A DNA stretch of 64,000 bases from Leptospira soteropolitanensis (lineage in GTDB: Bacteria; Spirochaetota; Leptospiria; Leptospirales; Leptospiraceae), in contig NZ_JAMQPN010000006.1 in assembly GCF_026151655.1 (NCBI RefSeq), positions 124,001-188,000 on the forward strand, read 5' to 3'. The position numbers and the translations under genes are program-made. Of the stretch, positions 53,500 to 61,979 are shown piece by piece (positions within the stretch are counted from its first letter, which is position 1; every line of letters starts with the position of its first letter). The notes below the pieces were generated by a model that had not been told where the DNA came from, did not search any database, and saw only the letters and a list, made by a program, of their open reading frames with translations.

Positions 53500-53652
53500 A
53501 TGGCAAACCTTGGCGGGCTAAGGAAACAAAACAAAAGCTTTGTTTTACGATCACTGTACGTTTTAATCATAGAAGGCTCAGGTAGTGGAGCCCCACCACC
53601 TGAAATCATTAACTTAGAAGGTATTAAAAAATACCAAAGGATCCAATCTTAG
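53500..53652 (+). CDS. Possible 50-residue small protein
   Basis: An uninterrupted ATG-to-TAG frame of 51 codons in a 349-base gap. The product is basic at the N-terminus (GGLRKQNKSF), has a short hydrophobic part (LRSLYVLIIE) followed by GSGSGAPPPEI and a Lys-rich end. A GGCTC/GAGCC hairpin lies within the gene. There is no strong ribosome binding site, and such short frames arise by chance, so it may not be real. The gene downstream is convergent and starts five bases after its stop. Confidence 0.25.
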   Translation: MANLGGLRKQNKSFVLRSLYVLIIEGSGSGAPPPEIINLEGIKKYQRIQS

Positions 53653-53656
53653 TAGG

Positions 53657-54799
53657 TTATTTTTTAGCCTTTGTTTTTACTTTAAAATTTCTATATTCGA
53701 CATATTCAATATCATCTACAGACAATTGGAAGACACCTTTTGTAGAATGTATGATAAATATATCACCTAACTGAGCCACGACTGCACCAGAAAGGATATC
53801 CCCATTTGTCTTATGAATGGTTTCAAGAATGCTATAGTGGCTATGGATTTCTTCTTCGTTATCTAAACCTGCTTTTTCTGCTTCCTTTGCAATTTGATTT
53901 AGAGCCTCCGTACGTTTGGCTTCATGTTCTTTTTCTATAGTTCCGACTCCTGTTGTTTCGGATGGGTTGGAACTTTGTGATTCAATTTGTTTTTGGATGG
54001 TTTCAGAAGTGATGGAGACAAGAGTTTCCGCTTCCGCCTTTTCTTGTGGGGTGATCGCACTTGGTGATTTAGATAGTCCGCTATCTATACCAATCAATCC
54101 GGAAATTTGTTCATTAGTAAGTGCATTGGCGGGAACCTTTGCATTGATCAAATAGACCAACTCATTTAGATTAGGGTTTACTTCCAACCTTTCTCCCGGT
54201 TCCAAAACTACTTCGTTTTCTTCTAAGGTCTTCACCAAACGATTGTAATTTTCCGCAGAAAGTCCCTCATTGATCTCAACTAACTTGGGAGAGGTTTTGA
54301 AAGCTACAGAAACGGCACCTTCGTAAACTTTTACTTCAGGAATAGAACCTTTGTCTAATTCAAAAGAAAAAACAGTCCCCCGAACTCCCGCCACCATAGT
54401 AGGCGAAGTCACAGAGAGATTTTGTCCTGATTTTAGTTTCACGGATTTAACGAGTAAATTTCCCGCTAACATATGAATGTCTGTATTTGGACGGCTTTCC
54501 CCCGCAATGTCACGAAACAAAATATCGGAGTTGTCTTTTATCCGAATGACTTCCCCTCGATAAGTTTGTAAATCTACCCTACCTAATTTGGTTACGATTC
54601 GGTCTCCCGGACGAACAACATCTCCAATCTTTACTTTGGACTCCTTACCTTGTGAACTAATTGTGATATTTCCTTGGTAGAAAGTGACAACGGCTCCAGC
54701 AGTTTGGTCATTTGTTTGATTCGATCCAAACTGGAATTTATGACATTGTAATGCGAATATTAATATAAAGATGGTAAGAAGTTTTGTTGTTGTTTTCAT
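53657..54799 (-). CDS. FecR-domain lipoprotein
   Basis: A 380-residue envelope protein. The signal peptide ends in the lipobox FALQC, so Cys19 is probably lipidated. The FecR domain (about 35-175) has KIGDVVRPGDRIVTKLGRVDLQT, MLAGNLLVKSVKL and SPTMVAGVRGTVFSF, typical of stand-alone FecR proteins rather than sigma regulators. The middle region is Glu/Lys/Ser-rich and probably extended, and the end contains a small beta domain (GDIFIIHSTKGVFQLS). No sigma factor or TonB receptor lies next to it, so a structural role is more likely than iron signalling. Confidence 0.87.
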   Translation of the reverse strand: MKTTTKLLTIFILIFALQCHKFQFGSNQTNDQTAGAVVTFYQGNITISSQGKESKVKIGDVVRPGDRIVTKLGRVDLQTYRGEVIRIKDNSDILFRDIAGESRPNTDIHMLAGNLLVKSVKLKSGQNLSVTSPTMVAGVRGTVFSFELDKGSIPEVKVYEGAVSVAFKTSPKLVEINEGLSAENYNRLVKTLEENEVVLEPGERLEVNPNLNELVYLINAKVPANALTNEQISGLIGIDSGLSKSPSAITPQEKAEAETLVSITSETIQKQIESQSSNPSETTGVGTIEKEHEAKRTEALNQIAKEAEKAGLDNEEEIHSHYSILETIHKTNGDILSGAVVAQLGDIFIIHSTKGVFQLSVDDIEYVEYRNFKVKTKAKK

Positions 54800-54854
54800 T
54801 TTTTTCCACTTAGTTTCCGTAACAAAAGAAACAATTCAATGTGCCTCTATTTTC

Positions 54855-54874
54855 AAATTTGTAAAAACAAATTT
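54855..54874. other. AT-rich perfect inverted repeat downstream of the ClC gene
   Basis: Arms AAATTTGT and ACAAATTT (8-4-8). It lies in the 248-base gap between the ClC channel (stop at 55048) and the FecR lipoprotein (start at 54799). A T-run follows on the plus strand only, where no gene needs it. It could be a weak terminator for the channel gene or an operator. Nothing else notable is seen in this gap. Confidence 0.3.
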
Positions 54875-55047
54875 ATTTTTTTACGAAATTATCGAGTATT
54901 TTGCTTTTTTAGTGTTAGTGAGTTTTGACTCATCGAACGAATGAGCCAAATACTAGCCCAATTCCTCAGAACAATAAACAAGAGTTTAGTGCCACGGTAA
55001 ATGAAGAGTCTCCAGAACCGAGACTCAAAACACATCTAAAGTCATTC

Positions 55048-56334
55048 TCATAATTCTGAAATTTTTTTGCCAGAATCAGAAGATCGACTCAAAGGTTTGG
55101 TTTTTGTTATGATTTGTGATTGGTAAATGCTTGTATGCCCGGAAAAAATATAAGCAATTCCCGCACTGATAAGGAAAAAGATTCCGCATCCCCATCCAAA
55201 CAATTCCATTCCCATAACAGCACATGCCAAAGGCGTGTTTGTAGCACCTGCAAATACAGAAATAAATCCAATACCCACAAACAAAGTGAGATGAGAAGGA
55301 TCAAAATAACCAAATAGGTTTCCCAAACTGGCACCAATAAAAAACAGAGGAGTGACTTCGCCTCCTTTAAAACCAGAACCAATGGTGATCGCAGTCAAAA
55401 GTAACTTAAATAAAAAAGACTCTAATGGTAAGGATACTTCAAAAGCTCTTTGAATCGAAGGAAGACCTAACCCAAAATATTCTGGGCTAAGACCCAATAC
55501 AAAAAAATTAACGAGTATTATACCGCCAAACAGAGGTCTTAGTGGAGGATAATGTATCCACTGAGAAAACAAACGAGAAATTGAATGCATAAGCCAACTA
55601 AAAAGTTTTGCTACCCATCCGGACGACACTCCTAAAGCCACCAAACAAATCAAAATGGTTCCATTATAATCAAAAGAGATTTTCGGATAATGAGAATGGG
55701 TAACACCCCAAAACAAACAAACTAAGTGAGATAAGTAAGCAGAAAGAAAAGCAGGAAGGATCAACTTAAAACGATAACTTCCAATGCGAACAACTTCTAA
55801 GGAAAAAATAGTCGCAGCAAATGGAGTTCCAAAGACAGAAGCAAACCCGGCGCTCATACCTAGTATAATCAATGTTTGTTTTTCATTGGTCTTCATAGAA
55901 AATAAACGAACCAATTGGTGAGCAATAGATCCACCCATTTGGACCGCCGTCCCTTCTCTACCAGCAGACCCACCAAAAAGATGAGTTCCGAGAGTTCCGA
56001 GTAAAACCAAAGGTGCCATCCGAAATGGAAGGATAGATGAAGGAGAATGGATTTCCTCCAAAAGCAGGTTATTTCCTTTATTCGCATTTTTTCCGTAATG
56101 AAAGTAAAACCAACCTATCCCGAAACCAGCGAAAGGAAGAAAATATATGAGCCATAAATGTGATTCCCTGACCTCTGTCACCGTATCTAATGCCACTAAA
56201 AAAAAAGCAGATGTCGAACCTACAGACAGTGCAATGAGGAGGATAAAAAATAGCCATTTGGCGAGATACCGTAGGTTAAATAACTCCAAAAACAAGGATA
56301 CTAAGTTCTGAATTTGCGAAATTCCTCTCTCCAT
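55048..56334 (-). CDS. ClC-type chloride channel or antiporter (SycA-like)
   Basis: A 428-residue membrane protein with about ten or more helices. FGGSAGREGTAVQMGGSIAHQL near residue 130 holds the gating Glu of the ClC family, and GSGFKGGEVTPLFFIGASLGN near residue 310 and SVFAGATNTPLACAVMGMELFG complete the ion path. The first family motif, GSGIP, is not present; this position reads LLEEIHSP, which is the mark of the SycA-like branch. It probably moves chloride or another anion in exchange for protons. Confidence 0.9.
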   Translation of the reverse strand: MERGISQIQNLVSLFLELFNLRYLAKWLFFILLIALSVGSTSAFFLVALDTVTEVRESHLWLIYFLPFAGFGIGWFYFHYGKNANKGNNLLLEEIHSPSSILPFRMAPLVLLGTLGTHLFGGSAGREGTAVQMGGSIAHQLVRLFSMKTNEKQTLIILGMSAGFASVFGTPFAATIFSLEVVRIGSYRFKLILPAFLSAYLSHLVCLFWGVTHSHYPKISFDYNGTILICLVALGVSSGWVAKLFSWLMHSISRLFSQWIHYPPLRPLFGGIILVNFFVLGLSPEYFGLGLPSIQRAFEVSLPLESFLFKLLLTAITIGSGFKGGEVTPLFFIGASLGNLFGYFDPSHLTLFVGIGFISVFAGATNTPLACAVMGMELFGWGCGIFFLISAGIAYIFSGHTSIYQSQIITKTKPLSRSSDSGKKISEL

Positions 56335-56400
56335 TTACCTCTCCCATAAAATGGCAAGGGTTTCTTTAGAAAACTAACTTTTCAAAAACATCGAATCCCG

Positions 56401-56440
56401 ATACTTAGGTGTTGACCTAAGTATTAAATTCTATTATATA
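56401..56440 (+). promoter_or_regulatory. arsR-AHSA1 promoter with perfect 10-4-10 operator
   Basis: A perfect inverted repeat ATACTTAGGT-GTTG-ACCTAAGTAT spans 56401-56424. The promoter has -35 TTGACC (56412-56417), a 17-bp spacer and -10 TATATA (56435-56440), so the operator covers the -35 box. Transcription would begin at about 56447, and the ATG is at 56448, with no ribosome binding site, so the mRNA is probably leaderless. Binding by the ArsR protein encoded next is inferred. Confidence 0.85.
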
Positions 56441-56447
56441 TGTTAAT

Positions 56448-56789
56448 ATGGTCAAAAGGTCTTATAACATTGATGTGGTATTACATGCACTTTCTGATCC
56501 CACAAGGCGCCAAGTTGTAGAACGACTGAGCCAAGGTCCCGCCAGCGTAAGTGATTTAGCTGCACCCTTTTCAATGGCCATGCCCTCCTTTATGCAACAT
56601 TTAGATATTTTAGAATCAAGCCAGTTGATCTATACAGAAAAACTTGGAAGGGTGCGAATTTGTTATCTTAATCAAAATCCATTTTCAGTGATGGAGTCTT
56701 GGTTGCAGGCTCAAAAATCTTTATGGAATACAAGGTTAAACCAATTGGATACATTCTTATTAAAATCAAAGGGGAAAAAATATGAGTAA
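56448..56789 (+). CDS. ArsR-family transcriptional regulator
   Basis: A 113-residue winged-helix repressor. The DNA-reading part is LSDPTRRQVVERLSQGPASVSDLAAPF followed by MPSFMQHLDILESSQLIYTEKLGRVRI. No metal-binding Cys pair (ELCVCDL) is present, so it is not an arsenic or cadmium sensor of the classical kind. It is followed by an AHSA1/SRPBCC gene with an 8-base overlap, a pairing common for this ArsR subgroup, in which both control responses to small hydrophobic compounds or stress. It probably represses its own operon through the perfect operator at 56401-56424. Confidence 0.92.
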   Translation: MVKRSYNIDVVLHALSDPTRRQVVERLSQGPASVSDLAAPFSMAMPSFMQHLDILESSQLIYTEKLGRVRICYLNQNPFSVMESWLQAQKSLWNTRLNQLDTFLLKSKGKKYE

Positions 56790-57270
56790 CGAATCAAAGG
56801 AAACATTCAATCCCGAATTGGATTTAGTGTTAGAGAGAATCGTCGAAGTGCCAGTAGAATTAGTTTGGGATGCTTGGACGAAACCTGAGCAATTAATACA
56901 TTGGTTTACACCAGCACCTTGGAAAACGATTGATTGTAGAATTGATCTGAAACCGGGCGGAGAGTTTTATACAGTGATGGAATCACCAGAAGGGAATCAT
57001 TTTCCCAATAATGGGTGTTTTTTGGAAGTTGTCCCATTACAAAGGTTAGTATTTACGGATAGTTTACTTCCAGGTTATCGACCTTCAGGAAATAGTTTTA
57101 TGACCGCTTTCGTTACAATGGAACGAATTGGTAACGCAACCAAATATAAAGCAGTCGCCAAACACAAAGATCCTGAAACAAAAAAACAACACGAAGACAT
57201 GGGATTTATGGATGGATGGGGTGCCGCCTTAGATCAATTGGTAGCGTTTACCAAAAATTTACCCAAATAA
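56782..57270 (+). CDS. AHSA1/SRPBCC-family protein
   Basis: A 162-residue START-like (helix-grip) protein with a ligand cavity. Family hallmarks are the N-terminal LERIVEVPVELVWDAWTKPEQLIHWF, then DLKPGGEFYTVM and the C-terminal GFMDGWGAALDQLVAF. These proteins are related to the Hsp90 co-chaperone Aha1 but in bacteria mainly bind small hydrophobic ligands. Co-transcribed with ArsR. The 3' end overlaps the convergent acyltransferase gene by 23 bases. Confidence 0.92.
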   Translation: MSNESKETFNPELDLVLERIVEVPVELVWDAWTKPEQLIHWFTPAPWKTIDCRIDLKPGGEFYTVMESPEGNHFPNNGCFLEVVPLQRLVFTDSLLPGYRPSGNSFMTAFVTMERIGNATKYKAVAKHKDPETKKQHEDMGFMDGWGAALDQLVAFTKNLPK

Positions 57271-58078
57271 CCAAAATCAAAACTAAAAAGAATTCGCCGT
57301 TAAACGGTAACGGCGGACATTTCGATAACTTCAATTTCTCTTTTTTATCTTTCATCATCGTTTCGGCAGCCGCTAAATAGGCTTCAAATGTGGAATAATC
57401 CTTTGCTCTGATGGATCCACAAAAATGGAAATACACCATTTTAGATTTTTTTAAATGAGCGTATTCGTTAAGATTTGAATAACCCATCATTCCACTGACT
57501 ACAAAAACATCCAAATCCACGTTGAATTTATAAGCAATTTTCATAACCCCGGTTTGGAATGGTTTTATTTCTTCGGTAAAAGTTCTTTCCCCTTCTGGAT
57601 ATAAAAAAATAGATCTTGTTTTTAAGACTCGTAGTACATCGGTTTTAAAGTTTCTAAAATTTGGTTTCTTTTCCGAATAAATAACAGCTTCGACAATCGT
57701 TTTATGCATCATAAGAGGGATGATTTTATATCTTTGAATGATATCCCCTCCTAAATAAGATAATTTTACGTCCTTGGAATTAGCCAAATAAGGTAGAGCA
57801 ACGATCAAAGGTACTTCCAAGGCATTGGTATGGTTGCAGATCAAAAAACGATTATTTCCATTTGGGTCCCAATTCCCTTGTACAAAATGTAACTTTCTTC
57901 CAGTAATTACAAAAAAAGAACGATACCAGAAATAACCTAAGTAGTTATTGATACGATTCGACCATCGATCTAAGCCAGTAATTTTAAATATATAAGAGAA
58001 AGATAATCCAATCGGAAAAAGAATCACAAAAAATGGAATTGCATAACATAATACAACAAAGAGTTGGAGTTGGCTCAT
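57248..58078 (-). CDS. 1-acyl-glycerol-3-phosphate acyltransferase-like (PlsC family)
   Basis: A 276-residue membrane-associated acyltransferase. The N-terminal membrane helix is at 8-28. The catalytic motif is NHTNALEVP near residue 82, which reads H-x4-E rather than the usual H-x4-D. The phosphate-binding motif is YPEGERTF near residue 160, a variant of FPEGTR. There is a C-terminal hydrophobic segment. It may acylate lysophosphatidate or another lipid; the Glu variant makes the substrate less sure. Confidence 0.82.
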   Translation of the reverse strand: MSQLQLFVVLCYAIPFFVILFPIGLSFSYIFKITGLDRWSNRINNYLGYFWYRSFFVITGRKLHFVQGNWDPNGNNRFLICNHTNALEVPLIVALPYLANSKDVKLSYLGGDIIQRYKIIPLMMHKTIVEAVIYSEKKPNFRNFKTDVLRVLKTRSIFLYPEGERTFTEEIKPFQTGVMKIAYKFNVDLDVFVVSGMMGYSNLNEYAHLKKSKMVYFHFCGSIRAKDYSTFEAYLAAAETMMKDKKEKLKLSKCPPLPFNGEFFLVLILVIWVNFW

Positions 58079-58173
58079 GAGAAAATAGAAACGAATTCCT
58101 AAACGAGGTAAACAAGAATTCGATCGAAAGAACTTAAAAATCTAAATATTTTTAAATGATCACATAGAATCAA

Positions 58174-60330
58174 TCAAAGACTCAGCTCTAATAGGAACTT
58201 TGGAATTGGGTTTCTAACAATGCTAATTTTACCTTCAATCTGATCAACAAGCATACCTATCAATTGTAGACCGAATCCGGGTGAATGTTCCATTGAAATG
58301 GATTCGGGAATCCCAGCTCCATTGTCAGAATACTCTAAATACAGTTTTTTATCTTCCCTAAAGATTTTTAAACAAATCTGTGCATTCGTAATATCATTAA
58401 AGGCATGTTTCATTGAATTAGTGATCATTTCGTTCAGAATGATTCCTAAAGAAGAAAGGAGTTTAGCATTTAGCTCAATCGGTTCTTGGAGAATATCCAT
58501 CTTCAATTGAACATTTTTTGGAAAAATGCTAACAATTTCTTCAAAGATAGCAGGGAAATAATCTTGTAACGATACGGTATTATCCGTTGCCGAATGGTAT
58601 AGTTTGTCATATAAAACAATCATACTTTTTACGCGCCCTGCAGCCTCATAAAGAATGGTTTGCGTTGCTGTTTCAGTTTGCGACCGCGCCTGAAGAGTTA
58701 ACAAAGTAAAGATGGAACTCATATTATTTTTTACACGATGGAGGATCTCTTTGAGTATGTTTTCTTTTTCGTGTAATAATTTTTGGATTTTGGATTCAGC
58801 AAGATTACGAACGCTCACATCTCTTAAGATTACGGTAAATAGTTTTTCACCTTTAACAGAAATTTGAGATATAGATGCTTCAATCGGAAACTCTTCACCA
58901 TTGGAACGTAGACCTCTAATTTGTCCTAGTGCACCCATTGCCCTACGACTGACTCCAGTTTTGGAAAAGGAATCAATATGGCTATCATGTTGGTTACGGA
59001 AATCCAAAGGGATGAGACGATCTAAAGATTGACCTATCATATCAAGCGATTCATATCCAAACATCTTTTCGGCAGCGCCATTGAAGAGAATGATTTTTTT
59101 GGATTGGTCTATGCTTATGATTGCATCCATCGCCGACTCGATGATTTGGGTGAGTTTTGCTTCGGATTCTCGAATCTGTTTCATTGCATTCAATCTTTCC
59201 GATATATCTCGCCCAACAGTAATATAACCAATAGGTAAATCGCTTTCATCATTTAACAAAACTTGGTTTATTTCGATATTACGAATGTTTCCATCTTTGG
59301 CAAACTGGATCACTTCACCAATAAAACTACCTTCCATGTTTACCTTTCCAATCACTTGATCGCTTGTTAATTGGAGATAATCTGTTTTTAAAATCTCAAG
59401 AACAGATTTACCCATCACCTCTTCCGCTTTCCAAAGATAGATTTTTTCTGCGGCTTTATTCCAATAGTTAATACGATGATTAAAGTCTGTTCCAATAACA
59501 GCATCTAAAACATTATTCAACATATTTGCTTGTTTAGCAATATGACTTTGAACGTTGTATTCCGCTGTAATATCTCTAAAAACTAGTACGACACCTCTTG
59601 TATCCCCATTTAAATCTTTAATAGGAGATCCTGAATCGGAAATTTGGTATTCCGATCCATCCTTAGAAAGAAGAACTGTGTGGTTGGCTAGACCAACAAT
59701 AGAATTAGTACGTAGAACGATATCAACTGGATTTTCAACTAAACTACGAGTTTTTACATTCACAATTTGGAAAACTTCACTCACATTATGCCCAACTGCT
59801 TCATCATGAGTCCAACCGGTTAGTTTTTCTGCAATGGGATTCATACGAATGACTTTACCATCGCTATCAGTTGCGATAACACCATCACCTATAGAATGTA
59901 ATACGGTCTCAAGATGTTCTTTTTTACTTTTAGTTAATTCATTTGCTTCAAAAAGTTTGAATGCCATTTTGATCGAAGCATCAAGCACAGTAAAACCGGA
60001 ATTTTTGACCACATAACCATAAGATGTGATTGTCTCTGTTTTTTTAACAATTTCTCTTTCTGTATGCGATGAAAGAAATACTACAGGTATTTCTTTATAA
60101 TTTAAAATCTCGGTAGCAGTTTGAGTACCATCAAGTCCTCGTCCCAAATCAATGTCCATAAGGATTAAATCAAAGGGTTTTTCCTCTCGGATGATTAGGT
60201 GGATTGCATTTTCACCATTGCTAACATGGGTGACAAGATATCCACCCTGCTCCAATTGGTTTTTTTCAAACATAGCAAGAATTGCTTCGTCTTCAACTAA
60301 CAATATGGATTTATCAGCGACTACTGTCAT
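58174..60330 (-). CDS. Hybrid PAS sensor histidine kinase with N-terminal receiver (HisKA_2 type)
   Basis: A 718-residue cytosolic kinase. Order: a receiver domain (1-125, with acidic VEDE and phospho-Asp in LMDIDLG), three PAS domains (about 145-270, 275-390 and 395-515, each with a typical ...VIRMNPIAEKLTGW-like entry), then a HisKA_2/HWE-like dimerisation helix with HRVKNNMSSIFTLL and a Bergerat-fold ATPase with LNEMITNSMKHAF, DNGAGIPES and GFGLQLIG. The start is ATG 60330 with AGGA seven bases upstream. The partner regulator is unknown; the receiver at its own N-terminus allows cross-talk. Confidence 0.92.
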   Translation of the reverse strand: MTVVADKSILLVEDEAILAMFEKNQLEQGGYLVTHVSNGENAIHLIIREEKPFDLILMDIDLGRGLDGTQTATEILNYKEIPVVFLSSHTEREIVKKTETITSYGYVVKNSGFTVLDASIKMAFKLFEANELTKSKKEHLETVLHSIGDGVIATDSDGKVIRMNPIAEKLTGWTHDEAVGHNVSEVFQIVNVKTRSLVENPVDIVLRTNSIVGLANHTVLLSKDGSEYQISDSGSPIKDLNGDTRGVVLVFRDITAEYNVQSHIAKQANMLNNVLDAVIGTDFNHRINYWNKAAEKIYLWKAEEVMGKSVLEILKTDYLQLTSDQVIGKVNMEGSFIGEVIQFAKDGNIRNIEINQVLLNDESDLPIGYITVGRDISERLNAMKQIRESEAKLTQIIESAMDAIISIDQSKKIILFNGAAEKMFGYESLDMIGQSLDRLIPLDFRNQHDSHIDSFSKTGVSRRAMGALGQIRGLRSNGEEFPIEASISQISVKGEKLFTVILRDVSVRNLAESKIQKLLHEKENILKEILHRVKNNMSSIFTLLTLQARSQTETATQTILYEAAGRVKSMIVLYDKLYHSATDNTVSLQDYFPAIFEEIVSIFPKNVQLKMDILQEPIELNAKLLSSLGIILNEMITNSMKHAFNDITNAQICLKIFREDKKLYLEYSDNGAGIPESISMEHSPGFGLQLIGMLVDQIEGKISIVRNPIPKFLLELSL

Positions 60331-60416
60331 CAATCGTCCTTTGAAAATTCCAAACAGGGCTGGAGGAATTCTCGACTACAAATGATGCCAAAAAGAAAAT
60401 TTAATTCAACCAAATA

Positions 60417-60433
60417 ATTAGAATTTTTCTAAT
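60417..60433. other. Perfect 7-3-7 inverted repeat between Lnt-like and sensor kinase genes
   Basis: Arms ATTAGAA and TTCTAAT separated by TTT. It lies 87 bases upstream of the sensor kinase start and 41 bases after the Lnt-like stop. It could be an operator for the kinase gene or a weak transcript end. Confidence 0.35.
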
Positions 60434-60473
60434 ATTAAACTTTTGCATACTTGTGAATTGACGCAAATCCCTG

Positions 60474-61916
60474 TTAGTTTCTTTTTTTTAGTACATTCAC
60501 AAGTATGAATGCGCCGCAGAGAAGGAAATAAACTCCTCCCAAAGCTATCATCCAATTCCCTAAAATTTGATATAAGGTAGGAACTGGATTCACAGGAACT
60601 GAAGCGACTAAAACTCCGTCATTGTCTTCAAAATAGTCGAGAGTTCCCTTGGGACGACCATAGGCATCGTAAATCCCAGATAAAGCACCTCTTGTAGAAC
60701 GAACGATAGAGCTTCCGTTTTCGATTCCCCTGAGTGTAGCCATTTCCGTATGAAAAGGATTGATTCCCCTCCAGTCAGACGCAGGAATAAAAGTGACTCC
60801 TGTTCCTAATTCAGAATGTTTTTTTGTTAGTTGGAGGCTATCAAAATCATAACAGATGGCAACCGACATTTTGCCCCAATCCGTTTCAATCACCCGAATT
60901 TCTGACGGAGTATGAGAAACAGGTTCGCCAGGGGGGATAAATTGTTTGAAATAAATTTGCCTGGTCGATCCGTCTTTTCCGATCCAATGTAATTTGTTAT
61001 CCATAAAGAATTCTTTTTCCTTAAGGGGGACAATATAGGCGGCAACGATTTCGATATTTTTTTCTTTCGCAAGATCACTTACTCTTTTAAGAAAGAGATC
61101 CTCTTCGTTTCGGTGGATAAGAACGGCGCCCTCATTCCATACTATGACTTTAGCTCCCTCATTCGCTGCCTGTTCTGTTCTCTGAAATACAATTTCTGTA
61201 TTCTTTTGATTTACTATTGGATCTAACCACATCGTTTGGATTTCTATTTTAGAGGTGACAGTCCCTACTTTAATACTCTTTCCATCTATGGGAATCGTTA
61301 GGCGAATTGTTCCATAAAACAACAACACAACAATTAACAAAAAGCAGGCGATTAATGAATTTCGAGTATATTTTGAAATCTTAAATTGATTGATAAGTTC
61401 GGAATAAGTTTGTTCGATACTTCCATTCACTAAAAAAATAAGAAAACTAATGCCCGTTGCCCCAAATAATGAGGCAGATTGCATTAGCATCAAATGATTC
61501 ATTTGACTATTAGCAAACATTCCCCAAACACCCAACTCAGAGCCATAACCACCTAACCACTCAAAAATGGTAAATAAAAAGGCAAAACTAAGTATAGGCG
61601 AAATTTGATTCGAAAACTTTAGCCTAATTTGATTCCAAATCCAAAGTAAGAGAGTGAAGACAAATCCCCCTTGGATTCCAGAAATAACGGCAATCCCAAT
61701 ATGAAAAGGTTCGGAAACAATCCGCATTGTAGAAGCAGTTTGAATTAGAATCAGAGCGAAAAGAAGAATCCACCATGAATGACCTAGCCGAACATAACGT
61801 AAAAATGGAACCAGGGCAAACCAGGCAAAAAATGGAATATTCCAATTCAATCCTGTAAACCCAAGTAAAATCCCACCCACCAATAACAAAACCCACTTTT
61901 GATCGAAATAATTCAT
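60474..61916 (-). CDS. Apolipoprotein N-acyltransferase-like protein
   Basis: A 480-residue membrane enzyme of the Lnt family, which adds the third acyl chain to lipoproteins. Six to eight N-terminal helices (1-210) are followed by a periplasmic carbon-nitrogen hydrolase domain with candidate triad Glu in VWNEGAVL, Lys in IYFKQFIPPGE and Cys in VAICYDFDSL, then a C-terminal helix. I start at ATG 61916, preceded by AGGAAATATTG. The motifs diverge from E. coli Lnt, and Leptospira may carry more than one homologue, so this may not be the main Lnt. Confidence 0.85.
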   Translation of the reverse strand: MNYFDQKWVLLLVGGILLGFTGLNWNIPFFAWFALVPFLRYVRLGHSWWILLFALILIQTASTMRIVSEPFHIGIAVISGIQGGFVFTLLLWIWNQIRLKFSNQISPILSFAFLFTIFEWLGGYGSELGVWGMFANSQMNHLMLMQSASLFGATGISFLIFLVNGSIEQTYSELINQFKISKYTRNSLIACFLLIVVLLFYGTIRLTIPIDGKSIKVGTVTSKIEIQTMWLDPIVNQKNTEIVFQRTEQAANEGAKVIVWNEGAVLIHRNEEDLFLKRVSDLAKEKNIEIVAAYIVPLKEKEFFMDNKLHWIGKDGSTRQIYFKQFIPPGEPVSHTPSEIRVIETDWGKMSVAICYDFDSLQLTKKHSELGTGVTFIPASDWRGINPFHTEMATLRGIENGSSIVRSTRGALSGIYDAYGRPKGTLDYFEDNDGVLVASVPVNPVPTLYQILGNWMIALGGVYFLLCGAFILVNVLKKRN

Positions 61917-61979
61917 CAATATTTCCTTATATTCTTATAGTCAACAATCCACATTCATCATCTACTAAACGAATTGATT

